Position numbers and translations under genes: made by a program. Of a DNA stretch of 12,801 nt, positions 5,334-12,489 are shown in pieces; the stretch's first letter is position 1; each line of letters begins with the position of its first letter. The stretch lies in the NCBI GenBank assembly GCA_947371415.1, contig CANBPJ010000045.1:1-12801 (forward strand). The letters are read 5' to 3'. Source of the DNA: Burkholderiaceae bacterium. GTDB taxonomy: Bacteria; Pseudomonadota; Gammaproteobacteria; Burkholderiales; Burkholderiaceae. The notes under the pieces are model-generated. The model was not told the DNA's origin. It searched no databases and saw only the letters and a list, made by a program, of their open reading frames with translations.

Positions 5334-6937
5334 CAGAATTTCTTCATTTTTTGAGAGAACGCCATGGAATAAAAGTAAATTTGATTGCGTCCAGACTGTT
5401 TTGCCTCATACATGGCCAAATCAGCGCATTTCATTAATTCCTCATCAGTGTGAGCGTCTTCTGGATATAGTGCAACCCCAATACTAGTCGTTGTTGAAAT
5501 CAAAGACCCGTTGGCCGTGATTGAGCTTGATACCGAGGCTTGAATTTTTTTAGCGACCTCCATAGCTCCGGATGCATGCGGTAAATCCTCCAAAAGAACA
5601 ACAAACTCATCACCCCCGATGCGCCCAATAGAGTCAGAATCTCGAATGCAACCAGTTATCCGGCTTGCAAAAGCCTTGAGCACCTCATCTCCCTCTAGAT
5701 GTCCATAATTATCATTGATAGACTTAAAGTGGTCCAAGTCAATGAAAAGCAATGCTAAAACTCGCTTATCCCGTCTTGCCTTCAAAATAGCCCTCTGTAG
5801 ACGATCGGCAAATAAACTTCGGTTAGGCAAGCCCGTAAGAGAATCATGCTGCGAGAGATGATTTACCCGCTCAAGTGCATATTTCAGACGACGGTTTAGC
5901 TGGACACTGTAATACAAAAAAGCCAGGGTCATAAGAACAATTACCGTAATGACAGTAAGACCACTATATGCCCATTTCAAATCTTTTTTTGGATCCGAAT
6001 CATATATAAAGCCGGACAAATCAAAATCTGCCTTAAGTGCCCCAGCTTCTTGATAAATCTCTACTACATGCTTCCAGCGGTCCGTATTCATATAGCCTAC
6101 TGGAACTAAGTCTGCACGGATTAACGCATTAATACGAGGGATTTCAAACTCACTCTTTTGAGTAGCGTATTGCGGATCATATTTACGAACGAGTTCAGCG
6201 GCTTTAGCTGGATTGGCAATAACGTATTCCCACCCCCTCAAGCTTGCCTGCCTAAAGAGTGCAACTCGCTCAGGATGTTCTTTTATCTCCCGCTCAGAGG
6301 TAAATAAATTATCCCCATAAACATCAATGCCGGCGGAGCGAGGGGTATAAAGCTCGTAAGGGTAACCAGCTGACGTTAATTGATAAGGCTCATTACTAAT
6401 ATAGCCAGAAATTGCGTCTACCTTTCCGGACATCAACTGCTCAACAGTATCGACACCAGCATTTAAACCAACCAAGCCCTGAAGGCGTATGTTTTCTCGC
6501 TTTAGGTACACAGCCAGCTCATCAGAAAGTCTGCGTAACAAGATAGTCTTACCACTGAGATCGTGAATACTTTGACCATCTTTATATTTATGCGCGATCA
6601 ATACATAGGGAGAATGCTGAAAGATGGTTGCCAAAACAACGATGGGTTCCCCATCCTGCCTAGCCACCAATAAGCCACTTGCGCCAACACCAAAATCTGC
6701 TTTACCAGATACAACCTCTTTAACGACATTTGTGCCGGGTTGAAAGGGATCAATCTGAACATCTAAACCAGCCTCTTGGTAGTAACCCAATTCTTTTGCG
6801 GCGTAGTAGCCTGCAAATTGATAGGCATGGCTCCACTTGAGCTGTAAACTGACCTTCTCAAGTGCGCATGCTGAATTTGCCCAGAAAAGGACAAAGACCA
6901 TTAAGGTCGAATACAGGAATTCATGAAAACGGCGCAA
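5333..6937 (-). CDS. diguanylate cyclase with periplasmic NMT1/THI5-like sensor domain
   Basis: This 534-residue protein has a signal peptide (1-25, cleavage after ACA likely), an NMT1/THI5-type substrate-binding domain (about 26-310; VSLQLKWSHAYQFAGYYAAK, KADFGVGASGLL), a TM helix (about 323-343) and a GGDEF domain (about 360-530). The active site GGDEF at 441-445 is intact, FIDLDHF around D400 supplies the metal site, and RDSD at 432-435 lies five residues before it, a canonical inhibitory I-site. It should make c-di-GMP from two GTP, controlled by a small periplasmic ligand and by product inhibition. Related binding domains take pyrimidine precursors, taurine or nitrate-like ligands; the ligand here is not deducible. 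The start is TTG (6935-6937): it keeps the positively charged signal-peptide n-region, a GGGG lies 6-9 nt upstream, and no in-frame ATG precedes it. The first ATG (residue 13) would leave an n-region without charge. It is first gene of a unit with the HD-GYP phosphodiesterase. Confidence 0.93.
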   Translation of the reverse strand: MRRFHEFLYSTLMVFVLFWANSACALEKVSLQLKWSHAYQFAGYYAAKELGYYQEAGLDVQIDPFQPGTNVVKEVVSGKADFGVGASGLLVARQDGEPIVVLATIFQHSPYVLIAHKYKDGQSIHDLSGKTILLRRLSDELAVYLKRENIRLQGLVGLNAGVDTVEQLMSGKVDAISGYISNEPYQLTSAGYPYELYTPRSAGIDVYGDNLFTSEREIKEHPERVALFRQASLRGWEYVIANPAKAAELVRKYDPQYATQKSEFEIPRINALIRADLVPVGYMNTDRWKHVVEIYQEAGALKADFDLSGFIYDSDPKKDLKWAYSGLTVITVIVLMTLAFLYYSVQLNRRLKYALERVNHLSQHDSLTGLPNRSLFADRLQRAILKARRDKRVLALLFIDLDHFKSINDNYGHLEGDEVLKAFASRITGCIRDSDSIGRIGGDEFVVLLEDLPHASGAMEVAKKIQASVSSSITANGSLISTTTSIGVALYPEDAHTDEELMKCADLAMYEAKQSGRNQIYFYSMAFSQKMKKF

Positions 6938-7057
6938 AAAGAGCCCCAGTTGATTATTTTTATTTAGCTATTTTTAGCGAGACTGATCAATACCAATGTA
7001 ATGAAAAGTACCATCAGAATACATAATTATTCACATTTTAATTATTATTATCGGAAT

Positions 7058-7081
7058 AAATTAGTACTTTTATACTAATTT
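7058..7081. repeat. 9-bp inverted repeat overlapping a candidate -10
   Basis: AAATTAGTA (7058-7066) and TACTAATTT (7073-7081) are exact inverted copies with a 6-nt spacer. The right part overlaps TATACT, a candidate -10. The following Ts also make it terminator-like in form, but there is no gene upstream on this strand to terminate, so an operator is the better reading. Confidence 0.55.
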
Positions 7082-7098
7082 TTAATTTATGAAAAAAA

Positions 7099-7120
7099 AT
7101 CTAGCTGTAATCTACTAGAT
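7099..7120. repeat. 6-bp inverted repeat ATCTAG/CTAGAT
   Basis: ATCTAG (7099-7104) and CTAGAT (7115-7120) are inverted copies with a 10-nt spacer, between the two larger palindromes. It is short and could be chance, but its centre-to-centre spacing suits a dimeric HTH protein. Confidence 0.35.
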
Positions 7121-7121
7121 A

Positions 7122-7137
7122 TAAATGAATTCATTTA
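7122..7137. promoter_or_regulatory. 16-bp perfect palindrome just before the response regulator
   Basis: TAAATGAATTCATTTA (7122-7137) is a perfect palindrome ending 10 nt before the ATG at 7148. It occupies the place where a ribosome site would be expected, and no Shine-Dalgarno is seen. Binding of a dimeric regulator or mRNA folding here could control the regulator's own expression. AT-rich composition raises the chance of accidental palindromes. Confidence 0.5.
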
Positions 7138-7147
7138 GAATTTGTTA

Positions 7148-7873
7148 ATGCTTGTGAATACCGATACCAAACTGGGTCTCATTAAGATTCAAATCATTGA
7201 TCCACACCAGATCACATTGTGGGGTATATCTCAGTTATTGGCATCCAATGAACTCATGAATATCTGCGGAGCCTCCTCCAAAAGCGAGGAAGCGCTTAAG
7301 GTAGCCGAAAAAATGCAGCCTGATGTCATTGTGATGGAGGCTGATTTGCAAGATGGCAGTGGACTGGATCTTATTCCAGCCCTTCTGAAGGTCTGTAGGG
7401 CAAGGATTATTGTTTACACCGGTAGCAATAACGTAAAAGTTCATGACCAAGCAGTCATTATGGGTGCCCGTGGAATTCTTAACAAGAGTGAGCCTATCGA
7501 AAACCTCACTAAAGCAATTGAAAAAATTCACGATGGTGAAGTATGGTTGAATCGAAATGCTACTTCTAGAATTCTGCTACAAATAGCGGAAGCAAGCTCT
7601 CCGAAAACCCTCTCCAAAGAACAAAAATTGCTGGCAACACTTACCGCCAAAGAAGAAAAAATTACCCATGCGATTCAGCTCTACTCTGAAAAAACCTTAA
7701 AACAGGTAGCCGATAGCCTTCATATTAGCGAACATACGCTGCGCAACCATTTGGCATCTATTTATGACAAACTCAACGTTCGCAATCGTATGGAGCTGTA
7801 TGTTTTTTGCGGAAAGCATCAAAAGACAACCAACCCTGATATGCATCCTAAGCGCAGAGCTACGGATGTCTAG
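7148..7873 (+). CDS. LuxR/NarL-type response regulator with Glu at the phosphorylation site
   Basis: With ATG 7148 as start (241 residues), a receiver domain covers about 10-125 and a LuxR-type helix-turn-helix about 165-224 (LTAKEEKI, HISEHTLRNHLASIYDKL, NVRNRMELYVF). In the receiver, the residue aligned with the phospho-acceptor Asp is E64 (VIVMEADLQDGSG; codon GAG at 7337-7339). The acidic pair is reduced to D18 P19 (IIDPHQ). The switch Thr (T91, VYTGSN) and Lys (K113, ILNKSEP) are kept. It is therefore probably not phosphorylated normally and may be locked active (Asp-to-Glu mimic) or answer another signal. A TTG two codons earlier (7142) is open but there is no Shine-Dalgarno for either; ATG is preferred. 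It is divergent from the c-di-GMP genes and convergent with the TolC gene (22 nt gap). No histidine kinase is adjacent. Targets are unknown; the neighbouring operons are the natural candidates. Confidence 0.88.
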   Translation: MLVNTDTKLGLIKIQIIDPHQITLWGISQLLASNELMNICGASSKSEEALKVAEKMQPDVIVMEADLQDGSGLDLIPALLKVCRARIIVYTGSNNVKVHDQAVIMGARGILNKSEPIENLTKAIEKIHDGEVWLNRNATSRILLQIAEASSPKTLSKEQKLLATLTAKEEKITHAIQLYSEKTLKQVADSLHISEHTLRNHLASIYDKLNVRNRMELYVFCGKHQKTTNPDMHPKRRATDV

Positions 7874-7895
7874 CATCTGTAAAATAGCGTAAGAC

Positions 7896-9266
7896 TTAGC
7901 TCTTAAAGAAGATTGCTACCTTCTCAAAATCATCTACCTCTAGTCTTCCACCCAGCTGATTCAACTTTAAGTAAGCGACTAGATAGCTGTATTTAGTCTG
8001 CGCTAGATCTCGTCTGGTATTGAACAATCCTTTTTCAGCAAGCAGCACATCTACATTAATACGCTCCCCTGCCAAAACACTCTTGCGCATCGACTTGACT
8101 AGCTGAGTGGCAGATTCTTGGGCAGTAGAAAGGGCTTGAACCTTCTGTTTGCCAGACACTACTAGGTCATATTGCTTACGCAATTCGGTGACTACCTTAT
8201 CCTTAGTCACATCATAGTCTGCCTGGGCTTTTTCATAGTTAGCAAGAGCCTGCGAGCTTCGAGCATTAATCTCACCGCCACTAAATAAGGATAGGTTGAC
8301 TTGAACCCCGACATAACTCTGATTGGTGGTGTTATTAATACTGGTCACCGTATTGGACTGCTGGGTTGTCAATGCGCCTACTAAGTTAACTACTGGGTAA
8401 TGGCCTGCATGGTTCTTGCGATACTCCTGCTTCGCAATTTCCATATTGTTTTCTGCAGCTTTCAGTTCTGCATTACTTGCTAAAGCCTTTTCTTTCCAAT
8501 CATCAAATTGCATATTATTGGGATTAAGGTAGCGAAAATTTCCAGAGAGCTTATTAATCTGTGAAACATCATTAACAGAGCCACCAGTGATGCTATTAAA
8601 TTTTCTACGCGCATTTTCTACGGCGTCTTTTGCATCAATTACCTTGGCATCAGCCACTTGATAGGCGGCCTCAGCTTCCAACATGTCTGTAATAGAAGCC
8701 TCCCCGCCTTGGTTGAGCTTTTTGGCAGCTTTGTATTGCTCATAAAAGGCGTCTCGCTCTGCCGTCTGAAATTGCAACTGGTCTTGGGAGAACAGAAGAT
8801 CGGTATAAGCCTGTAGAACTCGAATTAACAAATCCTGGGTATTGAAGATAAATTTGGACTGACTAAAATCAGCCTGAGCTACACCTTGGCGCCAACGAGC
8901 AAAGGCTTCTAAACTAAAGATGGGCTGGGTTAGCTGCACATAGGAATAATTACTTGGATAACTCCAATTGGTGGATGTCTGGGGTCCACCGGTATATTGA
9001 GCACCCCACTGGGTTGCCCTGTTGGCGCTTTGATTGTATTGAGCCGCAATTTTAGGTAAGACTGCTGCACGTCCAATACCATTGTTTTCAACGCCTGCTT
9101 CATAGTCTTTGCTGGCAGATCGATAGATGGGGTCATTCTTGAGTGCTAACTCATAAGACTGCATCAGATCCAGTGCAAAGGTGGGTGTCATTGCCACCGA
9201 TATGGCAAGGCCTAATAACGATTTTCTGAATTGACCTATCACAGAAGAATTTTGCATAGCCATCAT
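7896..9266 (-). CDS. TolC-family outer membrane channel of a type I secretion system
   Basis: Starting at ATG 9264-9266 the protein has about 456 residues, the normal TolC/PrtF/LapE size. A signal peptide (RKSLLGLAISVAMTPTFA) is followed by two halves of the TolC repeat. The first half includes ALKNDPIYRSASKDYEAGVE, YVQLTQPIFSLEAFARWRQG and LEAEAAYQVADAKVIDAKDA. The second includes ALASNAELKAAENNMEIAKQ, VGVQVNLSLFSGGEINARSS and ERINVDVLLAEKGLFNTRRD. It forms the trimeric beta-barrel and alpha-tunnel through which the adhesin leaves the cell. The ATG overlaps the stop of the HlyD-family gene by one base (TGATG) and GAGG lies about 7 nt before it. Another two ATGs and a TTG stand close by, so the exact start is uncertain by up to five residues. 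The 3' end converges on the response regulator gene, with no clear terminator between them. Confidence 0.92.
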   Translation of the reverse strand: MMAMQNSSVIGQFRKSLLGLAISVAMTPTFALDLMQSYELALKNDPIYRSASKDYEAGVENNGIGRAAVLPKIAAQYNQSANRATQWGAQYTGGPQTSTNWSYPSNYSYVQLTQPIFSLEAFARWRQGVAQADFSQSKFIFNTQDLLIRVLQAYTDLLFSQDQLQFQTAERDAFYEQYKAAKKLNQGGEASITDMLEAEAAYQVADAKVIDAKDAVENARRKFNSITGGSVNDVSQINKLSGNFRYLNPNNMQFDDWKEKALASNAELKAAENNMEIAKQEYRKNHAGHYPVVNLVGALTTQQSNTVTSINNTTNQSYVGVQVNLSLFSGGEINARSSQALANYEKAQADYDVTKDKVVTELRKQYDLVVSGKQKVQALSTAQESATQLVKSMRKSVLAGERINVDVLLAEKGLFNTRRDLAQTKYSYLVAYLKLNQLGGRLEVDDFEKVAIFFKS

Positions 9267-10483
9267 CAATCCTCACGCATCGCAGAATGGGCACGATCAA
9301 ATACGGGCTTCATGAGATAAGTCATCATGGACTGCTCGCCAGTCTTCACAAAGAGCTCGACTGGCATACCTGGTCGCACTTTTAAGTCTTTTAAGAGTTT
9401 GGCGCCTTGGGGTGTAGTGATCGCCTGAATCTTGTAATACGGATTGCCGGTTTTCTCATCGAGAATGCGATCAGCGCCTACTGAAATCAGTACCCCAGGA
9501 ATGTGTGGGGTGCGATTAGTATTAAAAGCGGTAAACATCATTTCAACTGGCAAATCCACGTGCACCTTATCTACTAAATGCACGGGCAACTGCCCTTCTA
9601 CAATCATGGCCTCATTACTTGGCACGACTTCCATGAGTTTTTGACCTGGGCTCACTACTCCACCTTTGGTAAAGATGGTGATATTGACGACCTGACCATT
9701 TACAGGAGACTTCAATTCGGTATTGGCTAAGTCATACTCATACGGATTAAGCTTTTCTTGCTGCTCACTCATTTGCTTCTTAGTACGAATGAGATTACCT
9801 TCGTCTTCTAAGATGGATGCCTTGAGTTGCAATTGCTGACGCTCTAACTCCAGCACCTTGTTCTTAGCCATATAGCCTTCAGCAGCGAGCTCACGCAAGC
9901 CAACCAACTGCCTTTCAAGTAGCGCTGATTGCTGTTTCTTCTGGGCTATCGCTTGTGATAAGCCCTTGACTTGGGCGCCTAAGCCATCAATGGTTTCTTT
10001 AGTGGCATTAGCCTGGGCTTTGGCGCTGATCGGATTAAGCTTGACAAGCACTTCACCCACCTTTACCTGTTGACCTTCTTTAACAAAGATGTCATCCACC
10101 ACACCTGCAAAAGGCGGCTGAATGGCTTTACGGTTGCTATCAGTAATGACATAACCAGACGCCGAGACACCCTTCTCTATCGGCGCTAAGAATGCCCACA
10201 ACAAGGCCCCACCAAATCCCCAAATCAGAATCTGCCATCCCAACCAAGAAAAATAGTTTTCATCTTTCTTGCCAGTGCGCAAGTCATGCCACTCAACATA
10301 ACCTTCCGAAATCTTCGTCATAGCGGTCGATACCGATTGCTTAGTAATATTGGCAGCATTACCAAGGACTAGTGCGGAGCTGGCTTTTAAGTTATCAGTC
10401 TTAGAGGACTCAGTCACAGCGGTATTAGCGCCCGCAGCAACGGTTTGCGCAGAGTTCTCTTGTTGCACAGGCTCCTTGATCAC
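9266..10483 (-). CDS. HlyD/PrtE-family membrane fusion protein of the type I secretion system
   Basis: This 405-residue adaptor has a cytoplasmic N-terminus of about 80 residues, long for the family and rich in Ala/Thr/Ser. One TM helix follows (about 82-100), then a biotinyl-lipoyl-like half (105-150, GYVITDSNRKAIQPPFAGVV, VKEGQQVKVGEVLVKLNP). A coiled-coil hairpin spans about 153-245, the second lipoyl half is LKSPVNGQVVNI (257-268), and a beta-barrel region ends with VRPGMPVELFVKTGEQS. It bridges the ABC exporter in the inner membrane to the TolC-type channel. The start is GTG (10481-10483), sharing GTGA with the stop of the exporter gene; its stop overlaps the next ATG. Such overlaps fix the start and indicate equimolar coupled translation. 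Family assignment is secure; whether the long N-terminus recruits the substrate, as in HlyD, is unknown. Confidence 0.93.
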   Translation of the reverse strand: MIKEPVQQENSAQTVAAGANTAVTESSKTDNLKASSALVLGNAANITKQSVSTAMTKISEGYVEWHDLRTGKKDENYFSWLGWQILIWGFGGALLWAFLAPIEKGVSASGYVITDSNRKAIQPPFAGVVDDIFVKEGQQVKVGEVLVKLNPISAKAQANATKETIDGLGAQVKGLSQAIAQKKQQSALLERQLVGLRELAAEGYMAKNKVLELERQQLQLKASILEDEGNLIRTKKQMSEQQEKLNPYEYDLANTELKSPVNGQVVNITIFTKGGVVSPGQKLMEVVPSNEAMIVEGQLPVHLVDKVHVDLPVEMMFTAFNTNRTPHIPGVLISVGADRILDEKTGNPYYKIQAITTPQGAKLLKDLKVRPGMPVELFVKTGEQSMMTYLMKPVFDRAHSAMRED

Positions 10484-12390
10484 GCAGCCTCCGCCGGTTT
10501 TTCTGAGCTATTTGCGGGGGTATTAGCTGAAATAGCCTCAGGAATAGCCTCAACAATATCCACCATATCCACTGTTTCTTTGATAGTCCGTTTACGAGCA
10601 ATGCGTTTACGTGGCTTAGGTTCTGCTGCGTCAACAGGAGCGGGCGCAGGATTTGATGCAGCTACTTGCTCACCTGGAGTTGCTGCTGCATTACTAGCAG
10701 GGCTACCTTGCAAGGCTTGCATTACTTGGGCGGTAGGTCCAAACATACGGACATTACCGTCTTGCAATAACAATAATTTATTAGTGACCTGCAGAATCGG
10801 AATGCGATGAGTGATCACAATCACAGAGGCTTTACGCGCTTGCAACTCTTGAATGGCTCTCACTAAAGCGGCTTCCCCCACTTCATCCAAATTGGAATTA
10901 GGCTCATCCAAAACTACGAGATTGGGCTTACCGTAGAGCGCACGCGCTAATGCAAGGCGCTGCTTCTGACCGCCAGACAACCCCATGCCTCCATCACCAA
11001 TGCGGGTGTCATACCCTTCTGGGAAATGCAAAATCATGTCATGTACACCTGAAGACTGTGCTGCAGCAATCACATCTTCTGGTTGAAACTCTCTAAAGCG
11101 GGCAATGTTCTCACTAACAGTACCAGGAAAGACTTCAATATCTTGCGGCACATATCCCAAGGCCGGTCCGAGCTCATCTTTATTCCAGCGATAGACATCA
11201 GCTCCATCAATACGAGCGGCATTTGGTGTGGATGGCCAGATTCCGACGGCTACCCTCGCTAGAGTTGACTTACCCGCTGCGCTGGGTCCAATGACACCCA
11301 GCACATCGCCTGGCTCGATCGCAAAGTTGATATTTTTCAGTACGGGCTTGCTTACTCCAGGAGGTGCTGCATACACCCCCTCCATACTTAAGTAGCCTTT
11401 AGGCCTTGGCAAACTCATACCAACAACGCGTGGCGGGTTATCAGCAAGCAGTTTTTTGAGGCGATCGTAAGAGCTCACTACCCCACGCCATTGTTTCCAA
11501 GACCCAATCACCATTTCTACGGGGGCTGTTGCCTTACCTAGCAGAATGGTGGCAGCAATCATCATGCCAGGTGAGAGTTTGTTTTCGAGCACGAGGTACG
11601 CAGCAAAGCCTAATGCTAAAGATTGCATGAGGGTGCGAAAGAACTTGGTCATCGCCCCCATGGTAGCAGCGCGTTGGCTAGCAATAGCTTGCATATGGAG
11701 AAACTTGCTATGAAGCGCAAACCAACGATCACGTAATGCAGGAAGCATGCCCATGGATTCAAGGACTTCTGCTTGGCGCAGATTATTGCTGGCGATATTT
11801 GAGGATTGAACCGCTAAAGTGCTGGCTTCCGATAAGGGCTCATGCGTAGCGGATTCGTTTACGAATGCCAAGACAATCAGAATGAGAACGCAGACTGAGG
11901 AGAATAAGCCCAGCCAACCATTAAATAGAAAGATGATCACCAAATAGAACGGAAACCAGGGTGCATCAAAGAAAGCATATAAGGATGGGCCAGTCACAAA
12001 TTGACGAATCGTCGTTAAATCATTTAAGGCCTGGCCTGCATTACCGCCCTTGACTTTGAGGTTTTGCTCGAAAGCAGCAGTATAGGTACGGTGATTGAGT
12101 TCCGCATCGATTTTCTTGCCAACCTCAATCACGGTATGACTACGAATTGCATCTAACGCCGCATAGATTACATAAAGTATCAAGATGATCAAAGAGAGCA
12201 TCAAGAGCGTGAACTCATTCCGACTTGTTAATACTCGATCGTAGACCTCCAACATATAGATAGAAGGCACTAACAACAGCAAGTTCATACAGGCAGTAAA
12301 AAACCCGACTGAGCGGAAGATTTTCTTGTAGCCATACAAGGCCACGAGAATCTCGTTATCTGCTGGAGGGGGTTTAAGAAATTTTTGCAT
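10480..12390 (-). CDS. type I secretion ABC exporter (PrtD type) with basic C-terminal tail
   Basis: This 636-residue protein fuses a membrane domain and an ATPase domain. About six TM helices lie between residues 27 and 300. In the ATPase domain, Walker A is GPSAAGKST at 368-376, the Q-loop is at Q416, the signature is LSGGQ at 471-475, Walker B LVVLDEP spans 491-497 and the switch histidine is H528. The N-terminus is short, without the C39-peptidase-like domain of HlyB, which places it with PrtD/AprD/HasD exporters. PrtD proteins usually end soon after about residue 560; here about 75 further residues follow, Ala/Pro-rich with a basic cluster (KPRKRIARKRTIK, 592-604) and then a Val/Ile/Glu segment. 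The tail is predicted cytoplasmic and its role is unknown. ATG at 12388-12390 has only a weak purine run (GATAG) before it. The hairpin upstream suggests separate or attenuated transcription from the adhesin gene. It energises export of the substrate encoded next door (inference). Confidence 0.93.
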   Translation of the reverse strand: MQKFLKPPPADNEILVALYGYKKIFRSVGFFTACMNLLLLVPSIYMLEVYDRVLTSRNEFTLLMLSLIILILYVIYAALDAIRSHTVIEVGKKIDAELNHRTYTAAFEQNLKVKGGNAGQALNDLTTIRQFVTGPSLYAFFDAPWFPFYLVIIFLFNGWLGLFSSVCVLILIVLAFVNESATHEPLSEASTLAVQSSNIASNNLRQAEVLESMGMLPALRDRWFALHSKFLHMQAIASQRAATMGAMTKFFRTLMQSLALGFAAYLVLENKLSPGMMIAATILLGKATAPVEMVIGSWKQWRGVVSSYDRLKKLLADNPPRVVGMSLPRPKGYLSMEGVYAAPPGVSKPVLKNINFAIEPGDVLGVIGPSAAGKSTLARVAVGIWPSTPNAARIDGADVYRWNKDELGPALGYVPQDIEVFPGTVSENIARFREFQPEDVIAAAQSSGVHDMILHFPEGYDTRIGDGGMGLSGGQKQRLALARALYGKPNLVVLDEPNSNLDEVGEAALVRAIQELQARKASVIVITHRIPILQVTNKLLLLQDGNVRMFGPTAQVMQALQGSPASNAAATPGEQVAASNPAPAPVDAAEPKPRKRIARKRTIKETVDMVDIVEAIPEAISANTPANSSEKPAEAA

Positions 12391-12444
12391 CTATCTAAAT
12401 CAAGCTTTTGTCATTGGATGCGTAAGCACAACTGGAGAAATGAA

Positions 12445-12476
12445 AGATGGTGACTCAGAAAACCAAGTCACCATCT
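12445..12476 (-). terminator. hairpin between adhesin gene and exporter operon
   Basis: AGATGGTGACT (12445-12455) and AGTCACCATCT (12466-12476) form a perfect 11-bp stem with a 10-nt loop, 14 nt beyond the adhesin stop. On the minus strand it is followed by TTCATTTCTCC, a weak U-tract, so it may be a partial terminator that lets some transcription enter the exporter operon. It could also protect the 3' end of the adhesin mRNA. Confidence 0.65.
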
Positions 12477-12489
12477 AACTCTTCCATTT

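Larger units (their letters stand above)
6938..7147. promoter_or_regulatory. AT-rich divergent promoter region
   Basis: 210 nt separate the divergent diguanylate cyclase and response regulator genes. The region is very AT-rich and contains three inverted repeats on the regulator side (listed separately), one of which overlaps TATACT (7071-7076), a 5/6 match to a -10 element for the plus strand. No good -35 is seen for it. On the minus strand I could not place a convincing promoter; TTGATC near 6985 lacks a good -10. Confidence 0.5.

Noticed and set aside
7235..7531. 98-codon minus-strand open frame inside the response regulator
   Set aside because: Antisense shadow of the receiver domain with no start signal.
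8930..9136. 68-codon minus-strand open frame inside the TolC gene
   Set aside because: Alternative-frame shadow within a clear TolC-family coding region.
10445..10810. 121-codon plus-strand open frame over the end of the exporter gene
   Set aside because: It is antisense to the exporter tail and adaptor start, Ala/Leu/Ser-rich as expected of a shadow of an Ala/Pro-rich coding sequence, and has no ribosome site.
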